Positions 35,003 to 47,384 are shown, counted from the first letter of the stretch. The stretch: 64,000 bases of DNA from Apodemia mormo (GCA_036924255.1 JAUPFN010000001.1:18589647-18653646), one strand, 5' to 3'. Made by a program: numbers and translations. Notes: generated by a model from the sequence alone, not told the origin.

Positions 35003-35345
35003 TAGCTGTTGCCCACGACTTCGTCCGCGCGGACTTCGTTTACTCCGCACAGCTCCTCCCCGTAGGTGATGATAGCGTGATAATATGTAGCCTATATGTT
35101 GACTCGACCTATAAGTAATATTCATGCAAAATTTGAAGTAAATCCATGCAGTACTTTTTGAGTTTACCCCGGACATACATACAGACAAACAGACAAACAG
35201 ATAAACAGACAAATAGACAAAAATTCTAAAAACTATATTTTTGGCTTCGATATCGATTGTAGATCACGCCCCAAGTATTCTTTTAAAAAAATATTCAATG
35301 TACAGTTTTGACTTTCCTGTGATTTTATTATATGTATAGATATAG
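35003..35345 (+). mobile_element. Helitron-like element E1
   Basis: 'ctagctgttgcccacgactt' to 'tgtgattttattatatgtat'. It includes a short (ACAGACAA)n stretch at 35180-35220. Confidence 0.75.
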
Positions 35346-36024
35346 ATAAGGTTACAATACTTCATAATTGTATAGGTACAGATTATATTATTATATATAT
35401 TAATACGCCAAGGTTAAGATATTTGCCTCCCTTTTTAGAAAAACCTCATACTTACTCCACATAAATTCTATCATTTTTATAGATAATTGCTTGCTCTACC
35501 GATATCAACAACTAAAAAATTATTACTACTTTGGTTTTTGTAAATTAATTAATTATTTATACAGGTATACATTAAGACGCAATACAGCAATGCTGACATT
35601 TGACGGTTTTAATTTTGAAATTAGTGTGAATTATTCGCACGAGTATTGCTAGTAATAGTTACTACCGTAATGGTATATGTACACAGAGAATAAGTGAAAA
35701 TGTGACTTGACGTATTGTGGCATTGGAACTTACGCAAATAAATGTATTCCAATTTACCGGGCCCTCGTTTGCTAGAGCGATGAGTGTGATGAGAATGCTA
35801 GCGTGTTCAATGTATCTTCTAAATATTCTGAGATCGGAATAGTAAGAAATAGCTTATAACCTTGATTTTCATTCAGCGAGGTTCTTTGACATTTTAAGCA
35901 AATATATCTAAAAATTCTAATCTATACTTGTTCGAATGCAACTTTTCATATAAAACGGTAAATTGAGTTGGATGTGTTATCCGTTCTGAGTGGTTTTTAT
36001 CTTGACAATTTACAAATTTATGCA
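35346..36024. other. No recognised feature
   Basis: A/T-rich, no coding signal; followed by a decayed SINE D. Confidence 0.45.
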
Positions 36025-36140
36025 CCCTGTTGCTTCAGTAATCAACGACTCTGGCGTAATCGGCGGACTTGGGTTAGATTTCGGGACAAGCATTTATGTG
36101 ATAAGCATAGATGTTTGTAATTCAGGATTTGGGTACTCAT
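36025..36140 (+). mobile_element. SINE D, decayed
   Basis: 'acaagcatttatgtgataag' and 'catagatgtttgtaattcag' match the post-head body of SINE D. The open frame across it (35990-36232) is therefore not a gene. Confidence 0.5.
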
Positions 36141-36293
36141 TAAAGAATTTTTCTTCCATGCGATTTGTTTCAAACAGAAACAAAACAAAAACAGGTAGAT
36201 ACAGAAATCTCGGCAAACAGGATCACGTTTGATACAAAATCCTAAAAACATGCAAGACTATAAAAATAAGCAATGAATTATTTTAAATGAAAA

Positions 36294-36760
36294 TTATAAT
36301 ACATTGTATATCTTCACGCCAAATCCCTTACGGGGTAGGCAGAAAGAATTGAGTGTCATAGATAGACTAGACGGTCCAGATAGACTAGCTTTGCTTCCTG
36401 CAGATTCATAATTCTTTTCAAGCAAATACGACGGTTTCAAAGACTCTTGACACAACCATCGAACAGCACTCGACCAATTTAATCTTGGTCCACCAGTCTT
36501 GGTCTTCTCCTTACAACTATCCACATTCGCATTGTATATCTGTCTTGTTAATCGTTCATCTGCCATTCTTTCAACATGTCCGAACCAACGGAGCAGACTA
36601 TTTCTCGTTTTTACACCGATATTATCTCTCAATCCCGACTTCTCTCTCACTTCTGTATTAGGAACGCGATTCGCAAGTGTTACACCACATATTTTTCGTA
36701 ACGCTCTCATTTCGACTGCGTTAATTTTACTTTCATGTTATTTCTGAAATACGGCTCATA
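36294..36760 (-). mobile_element. LINE remnant, same family as 15590-16265
   Basis: A minus-strand frame reads 'MRALRKICGVTLANRVPNTE', 'NSLLRWFGHVERMADERLTR' and 'QIYNANVDS', parallel to the protein at 15756-15995. Its 3' end (minus strand) is 'ctgcctaccccgtaaggg' followed by 'ggcgtgaagatat', close to the tail of the copy at 16265 and to SINE B tails. The frame is open for 138 codons but lacks the catalytic domain. Confidence 0.8.
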
Positions 36761-37253
36761 CTTCCATACAATAGCGTTGGGAAAAGCACACAATTATGCA
36801 CCGCAAGGCGACACCTCGACTAAGGACAGTGCTTTGAAATGGTTTCCCTAACACTTCATTCACTCTGTTTACCGTACATATTCTTCTTTCTATATCAGCG
36901 GCTATAGCTCAGAGCTTTCCTTTGGGAAATTTAGTTTCATATAATATTTACGTTTTGTACGCACGTGTATTTCCTATTAACTTATAGAAATTAATTCACA
37001 AACGTCGTTTTGTATAAGAATAAACATTGCTTTGCAATTCCGTCGTAAAATGTTTTGTCCGTATAATTTTACTGACATCATCACCTAGTTTTAAGCTTAG
37101 ACACTTTAACCAGAGGCTATCTGAAAACGTTGAAGTTGGACGAGATGAGAGGATTTTTTAATTAATAGAAATTTAATTAAAAAATTTGTATATCAAACGA
37201 CGTTTGCCGGGTCGGCTTGTAAAGTGCCCAATTTTTCATCACGTATACCAAAT

Positions 37254-37258
<5 letters not shown>
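36761..37258. other. No recognised feature beyond possible LINE continuation
   Basis: 36761-36920 may be the upstream part of the minus-strand LINE ('cggctcatacttccatacaa' parallels 'tatatagtagtgagagttgg' of 15741 in reverse), but decay prevents a firm call. Confidence 0.35.

Positions 37259-37345
<87 letters not shown>
37259..37345. repeat. (TA)n microsatellite, about 87 bp
   Basis: An uninterrupted TA run. Confidence 0.95.
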
Positions 37346-37348
<3 letters not shown>

Positions 37349-37871
37349 AAAAAAAATATGAGAATTACACAATAAACCTATATCTGTCAATTTGTAGCTG
37401 TAAGCGTGTCTTGTATAATAGACATTAGACACGCATACATACGCTCTAATTTTAAACGCAGTTAAATAAAAATAATAAGTGTTAACTAAAAGTGTTGTCT
37501 TACAACAGCTGTTGTCTTAATAAATAAGCAAAGCAATCTCTAAGAGTTTTCTCAGTGGAACAAATTAAATTTCAATTTGTGTCGGAATTATAAAGCATAG
37601 TCCCCTGTATAACATTTCAAGAGTATCTACGAAGACTTAATATTTTAATTAATTTTGAGTGCCTTACTAGTCACCAGGAATTTGATTATATTTAACGTTG
37701 CATTTTAAACTTGAAATAGTTACAGTTTTAGGGTTCCCTACAACAGTGCTAACAAGATCAAAATTTCTTTATCGTATAATGAATGAATGAATGATGAAAA
37801 TGGAAAAGAAAAGAGATATTTTCAAAAAACTGCTAGCTACTCCTTGATGAAATGCAGATGGTAGATATATT

Positions 37872-38165
37872 CTTTTTTATATCATGAGATAGTAAAAAAG
37901 CAGATGGCTCTCTTCATGGAAAGAGAAACCATCGTCTATAGACACCAAAGATGGCAAAGGTGCGTTTCTATCCGTGTGGCGGGATGGCAATGCCACATAC
38001 AAAAGTCTACCGTCTGCCTAAATTTCCAAACCGGATGTCTATGTCAAACATTGACGTTATTGCGGCAGGAATAGGTAAGACAGTGCGGTACCAAATAAAA
38101 CGGCCGGGCATTTCGAAACTCTACCACCTAGTTATCTCGATGGTAGTGACAAGTATAGCCAATCG
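37872..38165 (-). mobile_element. Family A copy, 5' end missing
   Basis: It runs from 'tttttatatcatgagatagt' through 'gacaccaaagatggcaaagg' to 'gatggtagtgacaagtatag'. The 99-codon frame across it is a by-product of the repeat. Confidence 0.75.
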
Positions 38166-38289
38166 ACACTCTTACAACCCACCTGTTTTAGCGAGGGAAA
38201 CACAAACAAAAATAGGAATAAAGAGCAACATATTGTTAAATAAGATCTAATTATGTACCTTATTTATTGCAAATAAAGACATTATTATT

Positions 38290-39300
38290 AATATTAAATG
38301 CGGCCACACACTGAGTAGATCCGGTGGAAGAAATTCAGCGGGCTTGTCTTTTTTTCATATCGTCTTTTTTTTTACAATATTACAAAAAATATATATGAGA
38401 TCGGTATGACGAGCAATTAATCCCAGCCTTTTTTGTCTTCTAAATAATCTAAGATTTTATAATATCCTTTTTTATACAGTTTTGTTTTAACACATTTTAT
38501 TAAATTTATTGACTGGGAGATCTCTTATAGTTTCGTTAAATTTATTGTAAAAGCATATACATTGCCCCATAAAAGAGTTACTTATCCTGTGGAGACGAGA
38601 TGCATGTACAACAAGATTGTTTTTGTTCCTGGTATATAGTGAGTGTACGTCACCATTTTTTAAACAAGCAACAGCAAATATTTTTGCTAACGTACATCAA
38701 GTTCTCAAATATATATTGGGATATAACAGTTAATATTGATTTCTTTGAATTTTTCTCTTAGGGAAACTCTCGGTCTAAGATTGTAAATTGCTCTAATAGC
38801 TCTTTTCTGCAATACAAATATAATATATATTTCAGCAGAATTTCCCCAGAGAAGAATTCCATATGGCATAATGCTGTAGAAGTAACTAAAGTAGACTTGC
38901 TGTGTCGACTAAGTCTATTTGCTAAATTATTAATGTGCGGTCCTCATTGTAATTTCTTATCTAAAGTAATACCTAAAAACACAGTGGAATCCACCCGATC
39001 CAGGTTGTTTCCATCTAGTTGTATGCTGGTGTCTACATGCCTTACACAAGGCAATGAAAATTTAACACACTCGGTTTTGTTACCATTTAATAAAAGATTG
39101 TTCATACTGAACCAGTGTACAACTTTTGAAATCGCATTATTTACTTCGTCATACTTACCAATTCGTCTTTTCACGTTGGATAAAAGTGAAGTGTCATCCG
39201 CAAACAGTACGATCTCATGCTTATCCCCTACGTAGTAAGGCAAGTCATCATATATCAGAAACAAAATAAACCAAGTATGGAGCCCAGGTTACAGCAGCAA
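38290..39300 (-). mobile_element. Non-LTR retrotransposon remnant (reverse transcriptase with FADD motif)
   Basis: On the minus strand an open frame (39264-38944) reads 'EIVLFADDTSLL', the catalytic FADD box of non-LTR reverse transcriptases, followed by 'WFSMNNLLLNGNKTECVKF'. Downstream, with stops and frameshifts, the C-terminal part can still be followed to about 38350: 'LANRLSR', 'CHMEFFSGEI', 'FKEINI', 'YIFENLMYVSKNI'. The order matches CR1/jockey-like elements. The element is 5'-truncated (palm domain onward) and decayed. The 3' boundary near 38290 is approximate. Confidence 0.8.
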
Positions 39301-39754
39301 CAGCGGACCTTTTTCCATTCCATATCAACCCTCTGAATTGTATCATTTATGTAAAAAATAAGAAGATCGAGAGTTTTATTTCGAACTCCCTAGTGGTGTA
39401 ATTTCCTGATTGAAATGTTATGATCGACTTTACGACATTAGTATTTGTGTGGTCTGTGGGTTAAACAATAACAATATATATTGCATTAATTTTTGTGTGA
39501 ATTGTAAATCCAAATTGTATTAATTTTATTTATTTAATTAACAAAATAACAAATGTAACATTTTTAACCGACTTCCCAAAATTTCTTTAATACAGCTGTG
39601 TTAGAAAGAGAGGATAAGACCTCAGAAAATGACAGCAGTATTCAAAGTTTTGTTTCAAGTAGGTACTAGAAGTGTTGCCTCCAGATATAATATAGCTTCA
39701 TGATGCTTTAATAAACAATACGTGAAGTAAAAACTTCTTCTTCTCTTCTTCTTC

Positions 39755-39925
39755 TTCTTTTTTCGACAATTACACTAACAGTGGAGTACAAAATTTGGCA
39801 TATGTAGATATAGTTTACATTGCGGAGAAGTGTAGAAATATGTTATTTTTAAATAATATGCATTAGAAATACATTAAATCAACTAAAATAAACATTACTA
39901 CACATACTACATTCATGTGATATGC
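39755..39925 (+). repeat. Family J repeat
   Basis: 'tttacattgcggagaagtgt' and 'ttaaataatatgcattagaa' match J. A CTT-rich tract, 'ttcttcttctcttcttcttc', precedes it at 39736-39760. Confidence 0.6.
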
Positions 39926-40046
39926 TTGATAATATATACAGTAGTACAGACAGCTGTATATTTTTTATACGTATGTATAGCTAGCGATCAGTACAATCGA
40001 CGTAATCGATCATATAGCAAAGAAGAATTTCGCCGCCTCGAGCCTG

Positions 40047-40118
40047 TCGACACTAGCTCAGTGGAAGAGCGTCCCGGCTTTAGGGAAATGGTCGCAGGTT
40101 CAAATCCCGCGTGTCGAT
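40047..40118 (+). tRNA. tRNA-like sequence or tRNA pseudogene, possibly Lys-like (TTT)
   Basis: The acceptor arms 'tcgacac' (40047-40053) and 'gtgtcga' (40111-40117) pair perfectly. The D arm is 'gctc' / 'gagc' (40056-40070). The T arm 'gcagg ttcaaat cccgc' has one mismatch. The A box 'tagctcagtgg' and B box 'ggttcaaatcc' fit pol III consensus. The anticodon arm is poor: 'tccc'/'ggga' pair around 'ggcttta', and T33 is missing. A pseudogene or a SINE head is therefore more likely than an active tRNA. It is followed by family K (40160-40370). Confidence 0.5.
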
Positions 40119-40159
40119 ATTTTTCTTTGCTGTTTTTAAGGTTTTTACAGATTCCCAAG

Positions 40160-40370
40160 CACGGGGTGAGTGCTATAACACAAAAATATATTTTTTATGT
40201 TTGTTACCTCAAACATTTATGAACCTATTTTGAATATTTTTGTTTTGTTTGAGAGAGTATGCTCCCCGTTTGGCCTTATTTTAATTTGGTGAAGATCTGA
40301 TGCGGGGTTCCGGACATAGAGAAAATGGGAAGTCGATTGGTGCAGTTTTACTGCGTAAAAAGTTAACCAC
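40160..40370 (+). repeat. Family K repeat
   Basis: 'tttttatgtttgttacctca', 'tttaatttggtgaagatctg' and 'attggtgcagttttactgcg' match 62841-62995 in order. It follows the tRNA-like sequence at 40047-40118 by about 40 bp. Confidence 0.6.
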
Positions 40371-40740
40371 ATCGTTGTAGATTTGTGCGGATGTTAAAAA
40401 TTAAAGAACTGAGGAAAATGCCTGACGGGTTAGTTGAATAAAAATAACTCCTTTCTTATTCCTTTTATACGTAGATTTTATCGTATCACATTAGAAATGC
40501 AAGCGTTTCAGTTGTTCTCCTTTTAATTCCTTTGCTATTCCCGCTGACAAATCGAATAAAACGTACTTGCCTCCGTGAAACAATTGCAATTAACTTTTTA
40601 AATCTTTTTCTTTTCAAATATCAGTTTTATAAATCGGTTATCAAAGCATTTTTGAATAAAACCTCATTTTTGTGCTGTAATAAATTTAATTTTCTTGCTA
40701 GCAAATAGTTTGCTTACTTTCAGTTGGACTGAATATCAGT

Positions 40741-40783
40741 GGAGAAATTAGACGGAATCATCTAGATTCCGTCTAATTTCTCC
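40741..40783. repeat. Perfect 19-bp inverted repeat, 5-nt spacer
   Basis: 'ggagaaattagacggaatc' at 40741-40759 and the complement at 40765-40783. Confidence 0.85.
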
Positions 40784-41024
40784 AGTGATGTTTATTGGAA
40801 TTATTAGATCGGCGTGTCTTTAAAATTAATTGCCTGTTGGTCTAGTAGTCAGTCGATTTTGCTGTAAATTGTGTGATCTTGATTTTACCTCCGTTTCCGG
40901 ATAAAGAAAAATTTATGACAATCCGGTGGTGTAATCGTCGGTATTTTTCCCGTGTTGGTTCGGGCCCCTTTGAAGAATGTACCATCTGCGATTCTGCCAG
41001 GTCTATAGACTCAACATAAAATCT

Positions 41025-41290
41025 CTTTTAATTTAAATTAAAAAATAGTATGTGTCTATATTATCAAACATATCACGTGAATGTAGTCTGTGTAGTAATG
41101 TTTATTTTTATTGATTTAATATATTTCTAATTTATTTATTCTATTATTTAAAAATAATATGTTTCTACCATTGATATAATTGTTTCTACACTCCTTCGCA
41201 ATGTAAAGTTTGTCTGCATATGCCAAATTTTATACTCCACCGTTCGTGTAATTGTCGAAAAAAGTGGTACCAAGTTTTTACTTCACGTAT
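41025..41290 (-). repeat. Family J repeat
   Basis: 'acactccttcgcaatgtaaa' and 'ccaccgttcgtgtaattgtc' are the reverse of J. Another minus fragment follows at about 41345-41490. Confidence 0.6.
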
Positions 41291-41489
41291 AATATTTTAT
41301 TAACTAGCGTACGTCCGGTGGTTAAAATTCAGCCATAAACTATATGTAAAAATCAAATAAATCTCTTTTGAGTTTGACAACAGACGTTTAAACGTACGTT
41401 TAAGGTTTAAACGTGTAAAGAAAATACATTTAGTGTGTGCATTATCGTGAATGTTGTGCAATGTTTAGTTTTATTCATTTAATGTACGA

Positions 41490-41615
41490 GTTTTTTTTAT
41501 GGAAGATGGGGCAAACGAGCAGGAGGTGCACCTGATGTTGAGTGATCACCTCCGCCCATGGACATCTGCAATACCAGAGGCCTTGCAGTTGCGTTGCCGC
41601 CCTTATTACTAAATG
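41490..41615 (-). mobile_element. Family M: retroposon 3' fragment
   Basis: The block 'gaagatggggcaaacgagc' followed by 'cacctgatgttgagtgatca' and 'gcagttgcgttgccgccc' parallels 24060-24165. Confidence 0.5.
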
Positions 41616-41639
41616 CGAATTCATGCAGGCTGTTATACA

Positions 41640-41925
41640 AAAGTCTTTTTATATATCATAAGAGAGCAGATAGCTTTTCTGATGCAAAGAACCAACCACC
41701 CTTTATGGCTTATAGACACAGATAATTAATGGTGCGTTGTTACCCGTGTGGTGCTATGATAATTATTTACCGTTTCCTCTCCTCTCCAACCGGACCACAA
41801 CAGTGACCAGCATTGACGCTTTGCTGTAGGCATAGGTAAAGTAATGGTACCAAATCCAGACCTGAAGTAACTGAGATTTACCACCTAGTAGACATGATGG
41901 TAGTGACTTGCTCCCCAATTCACAT
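41640..41925 (-). mobile_element. Family A copy, diverged
   Basis: 'tatatcataagagagcagat', 'accagcattgacgc' and 'aggtaaagtaatggtaccaa' identify it in reverse orientation. Confidence 0.65.
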
Positions 41926-42249
41926 AAATGAGTCAATGCGCTTAGGGCTCTTACGCACATAAACACAATAGAACATCGAGACGTGTTACGATGCGGCTAA
42001 TATGTAAGAAAATTTGTACAAGAGTCTTAAACGATCGACTCGATTGACGTTTAATTACGTAAATTAGACCCATGTTTGGAAATTGCGTAATCTGTGTGTG
42101 CTAAGGGAATAATATATTGCGCCTAATTTATTACCTAGATAGATAATAATGTTCTCTAAGATTATATAATATTGTTCTTTGTGTAAAATATTCAAATATT
42201 CCATGATATAAGAACACCTACTACAGAACGCACTGAGCTGGTTTATAAA

Positions 42250-42477
42250 TAATAAATAAATATTACTGGACAAATTACACAAATTGATCTGACCCCAAAG
42301 TAAGCAAATTATATACTTGTAGTATGGGTGCCAGTCAACGATACTAATACATAGAAATACATATATAAATACAAGAATATATTTAATAAACACCCAAACC
42401 CAGAAATACAAACATTTGTGCTCATCACACAAATGCCTGTCCCTGCCGGCTAATTACTCGACCAACGGGGCGGTTTA
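42250..42477 (-). mobile_element. SINE D, most of the tRNA-like head deleted
   Basis: 'aataaataaatattactgga', 'gtgccagtcaacgatactaa', 'cccaaacccagaaatacaaa' and 'cgaccaacggggcggt' match SINE D. About 40 bp of the head, including the B box, is missing between 'cctgccgg' and 'ctaattactcg'. Confidence 0.75.
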
Positions 42478-42944
42478 TGGATTAAAAGTATTTTATATCC
42501 AATTAAATATATGTCAATAAATATATTCAAATAGTTTGACTAAAATTTCATTCCAAAATATGATTATTTTTTTAACATTTAATTGTTTTGGTTAATAGAC
42601 AAATTCCATACCAATCGAAAGCATGAAGTCTATAGAATATATGTAAGCCTATAGAATAGATATAGAACAACTCTTGGGCAGGCAGGTATAAACAGGTAAT
42701 TCGATACTAGCAACCTTGTTATCCAAGAATCAGCTCGGTTAAGGTCATTTTATAGTGGGATCCTATACCATGACACTGACTCCGATTTCTGACAGGGATA
42801 AACAATTATGTTATGAGCGTATTGAAGTGTATTAATTTCTTAACTAACACGCATATCACAATCAAATAATTTTCTTACTTTAAGGTTAGATCAGATCCAG
42901 GGATATTTATTATTATTTATTATGTATTATTACTTACATATAAT

Positions 42945-43254
42945 AAAATCGTAGGAAAGTCAAAACTGTACATTGAATATTTTTTAAAAGAATACTTAGG
43001 GCGTGATCGACAATCGATATCGAAACCAAAAATATAATTTTTAGATTTTTTGTCTGTTTATCTGCTTGTCTGTATGTATGTCCGGGGTAAACTCGAAAAG
43101 TACTGCATGGATTTACTTCAAATATTGCATGAATATTACTAATAGGTCGGGTCAACACATAGGCTACATATTATCACGCTATCACCTATGGAGGAGGAGC
43201 TGTGCGGAGTAAACGAAGTCCGCGCGGACGAAGTCGCGAGCAACAGCTAGTTAT
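42945..43254 (-). mobile_element. Helitron-like element E1
   Basis: The reverse-orientation copy ends 'gtcgcgagcaacagctagtt'. The body 'tccggggtaaactcgaaaag' is close to the copies at 24884 and 35003. Confidence 0.75.
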
Positions 43255-43656
43255 TACATAAGGGCAACGTAGGTATTAGCTGCTTGGTGATGTATATTAT
43301 TCAAAAAAGTACTTTCAACACAGAATATCGTCGGCACTTGGTAAAACATTATATAAATATTAAATACACGTTATTCAAACAAGTTTTCAAATACTGTTTT
43401 CAAATAATAAAAGTGTTACGGCCTTTTATTGGAAAAAGTTGGCCATTGAATTTCAAATATACCAACGAATTCCACATTATAAACAGGGTTGCGATGTCAG
43501 AAATAGAAGCTTTTATTAACATACCTACTAAATAACTGAAAAAACTTGATACCCTTGCCTTTTTGTGATATAAAAAGATACTATTTGTCTTATAGTTTAG
43601 TTTAAGGTTTTAGATAATTTTCACGTTTTTAGCATCTATCTTAATTATAAAGAAGT

Positions 43657-44086
43657 ATCTTCACGCCCGTATCCCCGAAGAGGTGGGCAGAGGTACAACA
43701 CGTGCACCCACGATTAGCCGAAGATATTTGGTCCCACAATGTGATAGGTGGCAAGCCTATCGCCAACTGGGCACTTTCCAATCCCGGGCAACGTTGTTTT
43801 TATCTGAAAACTGAAAAACACATATTTGAATTGCCCGACCCAGGAATCTTAATTATATAAGATTTAATTTGTTTTTATCGCCTCTGTGGTCTAGTGGTCC
43901 GGTGTCGGTGTAGACTACATGAGGTCCCGGGTTCGATTTCCAGGTCTGGCAATTCAAAAATGTTGGGATTGGAAAAGGTGCCCGGTTGGCGATAGAATCA
44001 CAGATATCGTGGGAATAAGGTTAATCGTGGGTGCAATGGTTTTACCTCTGCCTACTACTTCTGGGATCCGGGAGTGAAGATACTTT
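43657..44086. mobile_element. Two SINE B copies head to head
   Basis: 43657-43852 is a minus-strand copy lacking its tRNA-like head. 43879-44086 is a plus-strand copy with B box 'gggttcgatttcc'. They are separated by 26 bp and form an inverted pair. A transcript crossing both would fold into a long stem. Confidence 0.8.
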
Positions 44087-45600
44087 AATTTTTTTCCTTT
44101 GGAGTTAGATTTATTAAAAAAATGTTTCCGCAATATATTTTGAATCTCATTTAGTGAAAAAATACGAACTTATTCAGAGAATAGGTACTTACAACTTATA
44201 CCCCACATGGAATAAAATCAAATCTTTATTTCACCAGCCAGTAAGAAGTTCAGGGTAAAACAAAGCAAATCTTTTAACGTTCAAGTAAATTTTTGTATAT
44301 TTTGGAACACTCGAATTACGACAGAGTACGCCCATATGAACCAGCTAAGTTGGTCGCTGGTTAATCCCGCTAAAGCTGGCTCGCTGGTTCACGGCCAGGC
44401 AATATTTTTCTAGCTCAGTAATATTTGCCTTAAATTTATGCAACCGGGCTTCACTATATATATTTTTTAATTTATTTATATCATAGGAAAGCAAACAAGC
44501 AGATGGGTCTCCTAGTTATTTTTTTTAGAAAATCTTACTTATTCAGTAAATATATTTAGATAGGAACCCCATAATGTTCAACTAATGGTCTTAGTCATCA
44601 AATATTTTTCAGAAACATTAAAAACCTTAGAAGTAGGAATCGTCTCCGGGATTGGAATCCAGGATCTTAAGTGTCTATTCCGACGCCACTACCTTACGAC
44701 AGATAAGGCCTTTATCTTATAATATATAAAAATTACATATACACAAACACTTAAGATTTTTGTTGGGCATCGGAATCTACAGAACAAGGAGAAAATTGAT
44801 ATTTTGTTATTAGTATCTACTAATAACAAAATGTCGACAATAGCATATCTGATCGCCCAAGGTGCTTTATAATATGCCCTAAATAAATAACTTTACACTA
44901 TTGCATTTTATATTTATTACAAGTAGCTTGTTTATTATTAAAATTACAATGGTATTATCTTTTATTACTACTTTTACAATTACTACATTGAATTATTAAT
45001 ATAAACGCGATTTATGTCATATTAATAAATTATTGTATCCTGAGCAAAATTCCCACAATCACGGGTAATTTAAGTAGCATAAACGACAAGATGTGTTTAA
45101 TATTGCGACGTCATATGAACACTTGAAAAACTCATTTAACAGGGGCAATATTTCGCTGTCGTAATAATTCAAGATAAGGAGTGTCTAATGAGCTCATATT
45201 TTCTCAAATAATCGTCACATTTTCATATACACTTTCCCGCTTACTGTGTTATTAATTTGTGCCTTTAATGAGAAGCTCACTTAAATATTCATGTAGACGG
45301 AGTAATAAAATTGTGCCAGGAGTTAAAGGAATATATTATGATGTAATTTATACCCGTCTTAGTATTTGTTTTAGCATGTTTTACATTAACATTTACTTGT
45401 ATGGAGTAATCAAACACAGGGAGTTAAATATTATATTTCAATGTTCGTACTCAATTTAAAATTAGAATTCATTTCAATAAAACTCACTTGTACAGCTGCT
45501 ATTAGTTTTTCGATAAACCTCACTTACACGCAGTAATAAAATTACGTCAGGAGTTAAATGATAAATTACGATATTATATTTTGGTTGCCTTGATATTATA
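44087..45600. other. Mostly unrecognised
   Basis: A family A tail scrap (44460-44514) and a 15-bp inverted repeat at 44801-44832 are the only supported items. 45255-45590 holds two diverged copies of a stretch with 'aactcacttgtac' and 'ccaggagttaaa' motifs, repeated again at 46735-46860. Confidence 0.4.
44801..44832. repeat. Perfect 15-bp inverted repeat, 2-nt spacer
   Basis: 'attttgttattagta' at 44801-44815 and the complement at 44818-44832. Confidence 0.8.
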
Positions 45601-45601
45601 T

Positions 45602-45930
45602 TTGGTTGGTCTTGAGGTGAGCATATTCGGGTCAGATCGTGAAGTCCCGGGTCCGTATCCCGGGTCGGGCAAAAGTGTTATTGAAGTTTTTTTCGAAAAT
45701 CCAAAATCCCCATAGCAGCTTCGAGTCTAACGAGTGGTGTATAACCACTCTCATGCCTCAGATGAGTACGTAAAGCCTTCGGTCTGGAATTATCGCTAGA
45801 AATAGATGATAATCGTTTTTAGATGGATAAAAAGTGCCAATCGTGGTGAATCATGGTGACCAGGTGTATAGACCTTCGGTTTACTCTGCCTAGATCGCAG
45901 GGGAAGCGGGAACGACTATACTTTCATATG
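45602..45930 (+). mobile_element. SINE C, plus orientation
   Basis: The head is degenerate ('aagtcccgggtccgtatccc'); the body 'agtacgtaaagccttcggtc', 'attatcgctagaaatagatg' and 'aatcgtggtgaatcatggtg' matches SINE C. Confidence 0.7.
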
Positions 45931-46131
45931 TTATACTCATCTTAGTATTTCTTTCAATAAAACTCAGTTGTCATATTAGGTTCTTCATTCCAGTTGCATT
46001 AAATGCTTGTTACTCGTTGGTCCGAGAATAAAAATAGACGAACTACCATTCTGCCGGGTTTGTTTTTGAAGCGATGTTCGTTATGGGGCGTTGTGGAGAG
46101 GTGCCCTAGCCGAAGAAAAACGCCGGTAACG

Positions 46132-46134
<3 letters not shown>

Positions 46135-46197
<63 letters not shown>
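46135..46197. repeat. (TA)n microsatellite, about 63 bp
   Basis: An uninterrupted TA run; the frame ending in repeated Ile-Tyr (46003-46197) is chance. Confidence 0.95.
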
Positions 46198-46202
<5 letters not shown>

Positions 46203-46325
46203 ACCCAAATAAAAAAACAAATAATTTTATTTTCTTTATACTTCGAATTTGATATGTTATACAAATTCGAAATTAATATTTTTATAATAAAGAACTTCGC
46301 TCCTATCTGGTGTCCTACGACACCA

Positions 46326-46568
46326 CACGGTTTTTTTATATTATAAGATAGCAAACAAATAGAAGGGTCTCCTGATGGAAAGAGTCAACCATCGCCTATA
46401 GACAACAAAGATGTTAATTGTGCGTTGCTATCTTGTGGCAAGGACTAGTGCCACATGCATAAGTTTACCGGCTACCTTACCCTCCAAACCGGAAAACGAC
46501 AGTGACAAGCACTGACGCTATTGCGGCAGAAATAGGCAAGACAATGCAAAACTCTACCACCTAGTAAA
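46326..46568 (-). mobile_element. Family A copy, 5' part missing
   Basis: It runs from 'tttttatattataagatagc' to 'gcaaaactctaccacctagt' and is well conserved over the 3' two thirds. Confidence 0.75.
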
Positions 46569-47009
46569 GTGTATGAGGCGAATGATTGATAAAGCTTGAC
46601 AATACCGTCGTTACTACTAGGGAGTATAGTTCTGCAAGAACAAAGGGCTTGGGTAAATAAAAATGTAAAGTTTAATACGAGTAGTTATTAACATAACTTT
46701 TAAATAAAAGTGAGGCTTAAACAAAGTGAGTTTTCAATGAAACTCACTTACATGGAGTAATTAAATTACGCCAAGGATTAAATGAATAAATACGATGTAA
46801 CTTAGTACTTACTCACTTCTTACTTAGTTATTGAAGTAAAACTCACTTGTACTGCCAGTTTATTTATTTCATTAAGTTAGTTATATTACATTCTTGTGTT
46901 AGTCCGATGTTCTGGCCAAATGCGTCACTATACTAGAGTGTATCTACTAGGTTGTAAAGCTTCGAAACATCTTCGTACCGATTCTTTACCTATTGCTGTC
47001 ATACTGAAG

Positions 47010-47195
47010 AAGAATGTTCAGTATTCGATTCTGATACAGAATAAGTAAAAAATAGGCATTTAAATTTGGAGCTAATTTTCCAATAAAAATGTTTAGTACG
47101 GACACCCGCGCACGATGTATAGAAGTTCATTGTTTTCAAGCAGCGATTTGCTGAAATCGCGACTAGACGCGTTAGTACATCGTATGGTGACCATT
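47010..47195. repeat. Family H repeat
   Basis: The longest H copy; it includes 'cagcgatttgctgaaatcgc', which matches 'tagcgatttgccgaacttgt' at 1751. Further copies are at 33830-33950 and 34560-34690 (reverse). Confidence 0.55.
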
Positions 47196-47384
47196 TTTTT
47201 GAATATTACTTCGATAATCTCGTTGTAGTTTACTATGTGGTTACGCAATATTCTATATTTACTATTATTTTATTGTTTACTCATTACCATTACTTACGTG
47301 TCTATTAATATGTACAATATTTCACCAGTTAACCTATAAAACATAATATAAATATAATATGCGGCATTATCATTTAATCACCCA

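Noticed and set aside
35990..36232. 80-codon plus frame
   Set aside because: It crosses a decayed SINE D body, so no independent gene is supported.
37951..38250. 99-codon plus frame
   Set aside because: It is a reverse-orientation family A copy; the same peptide-like string arises from other copies.
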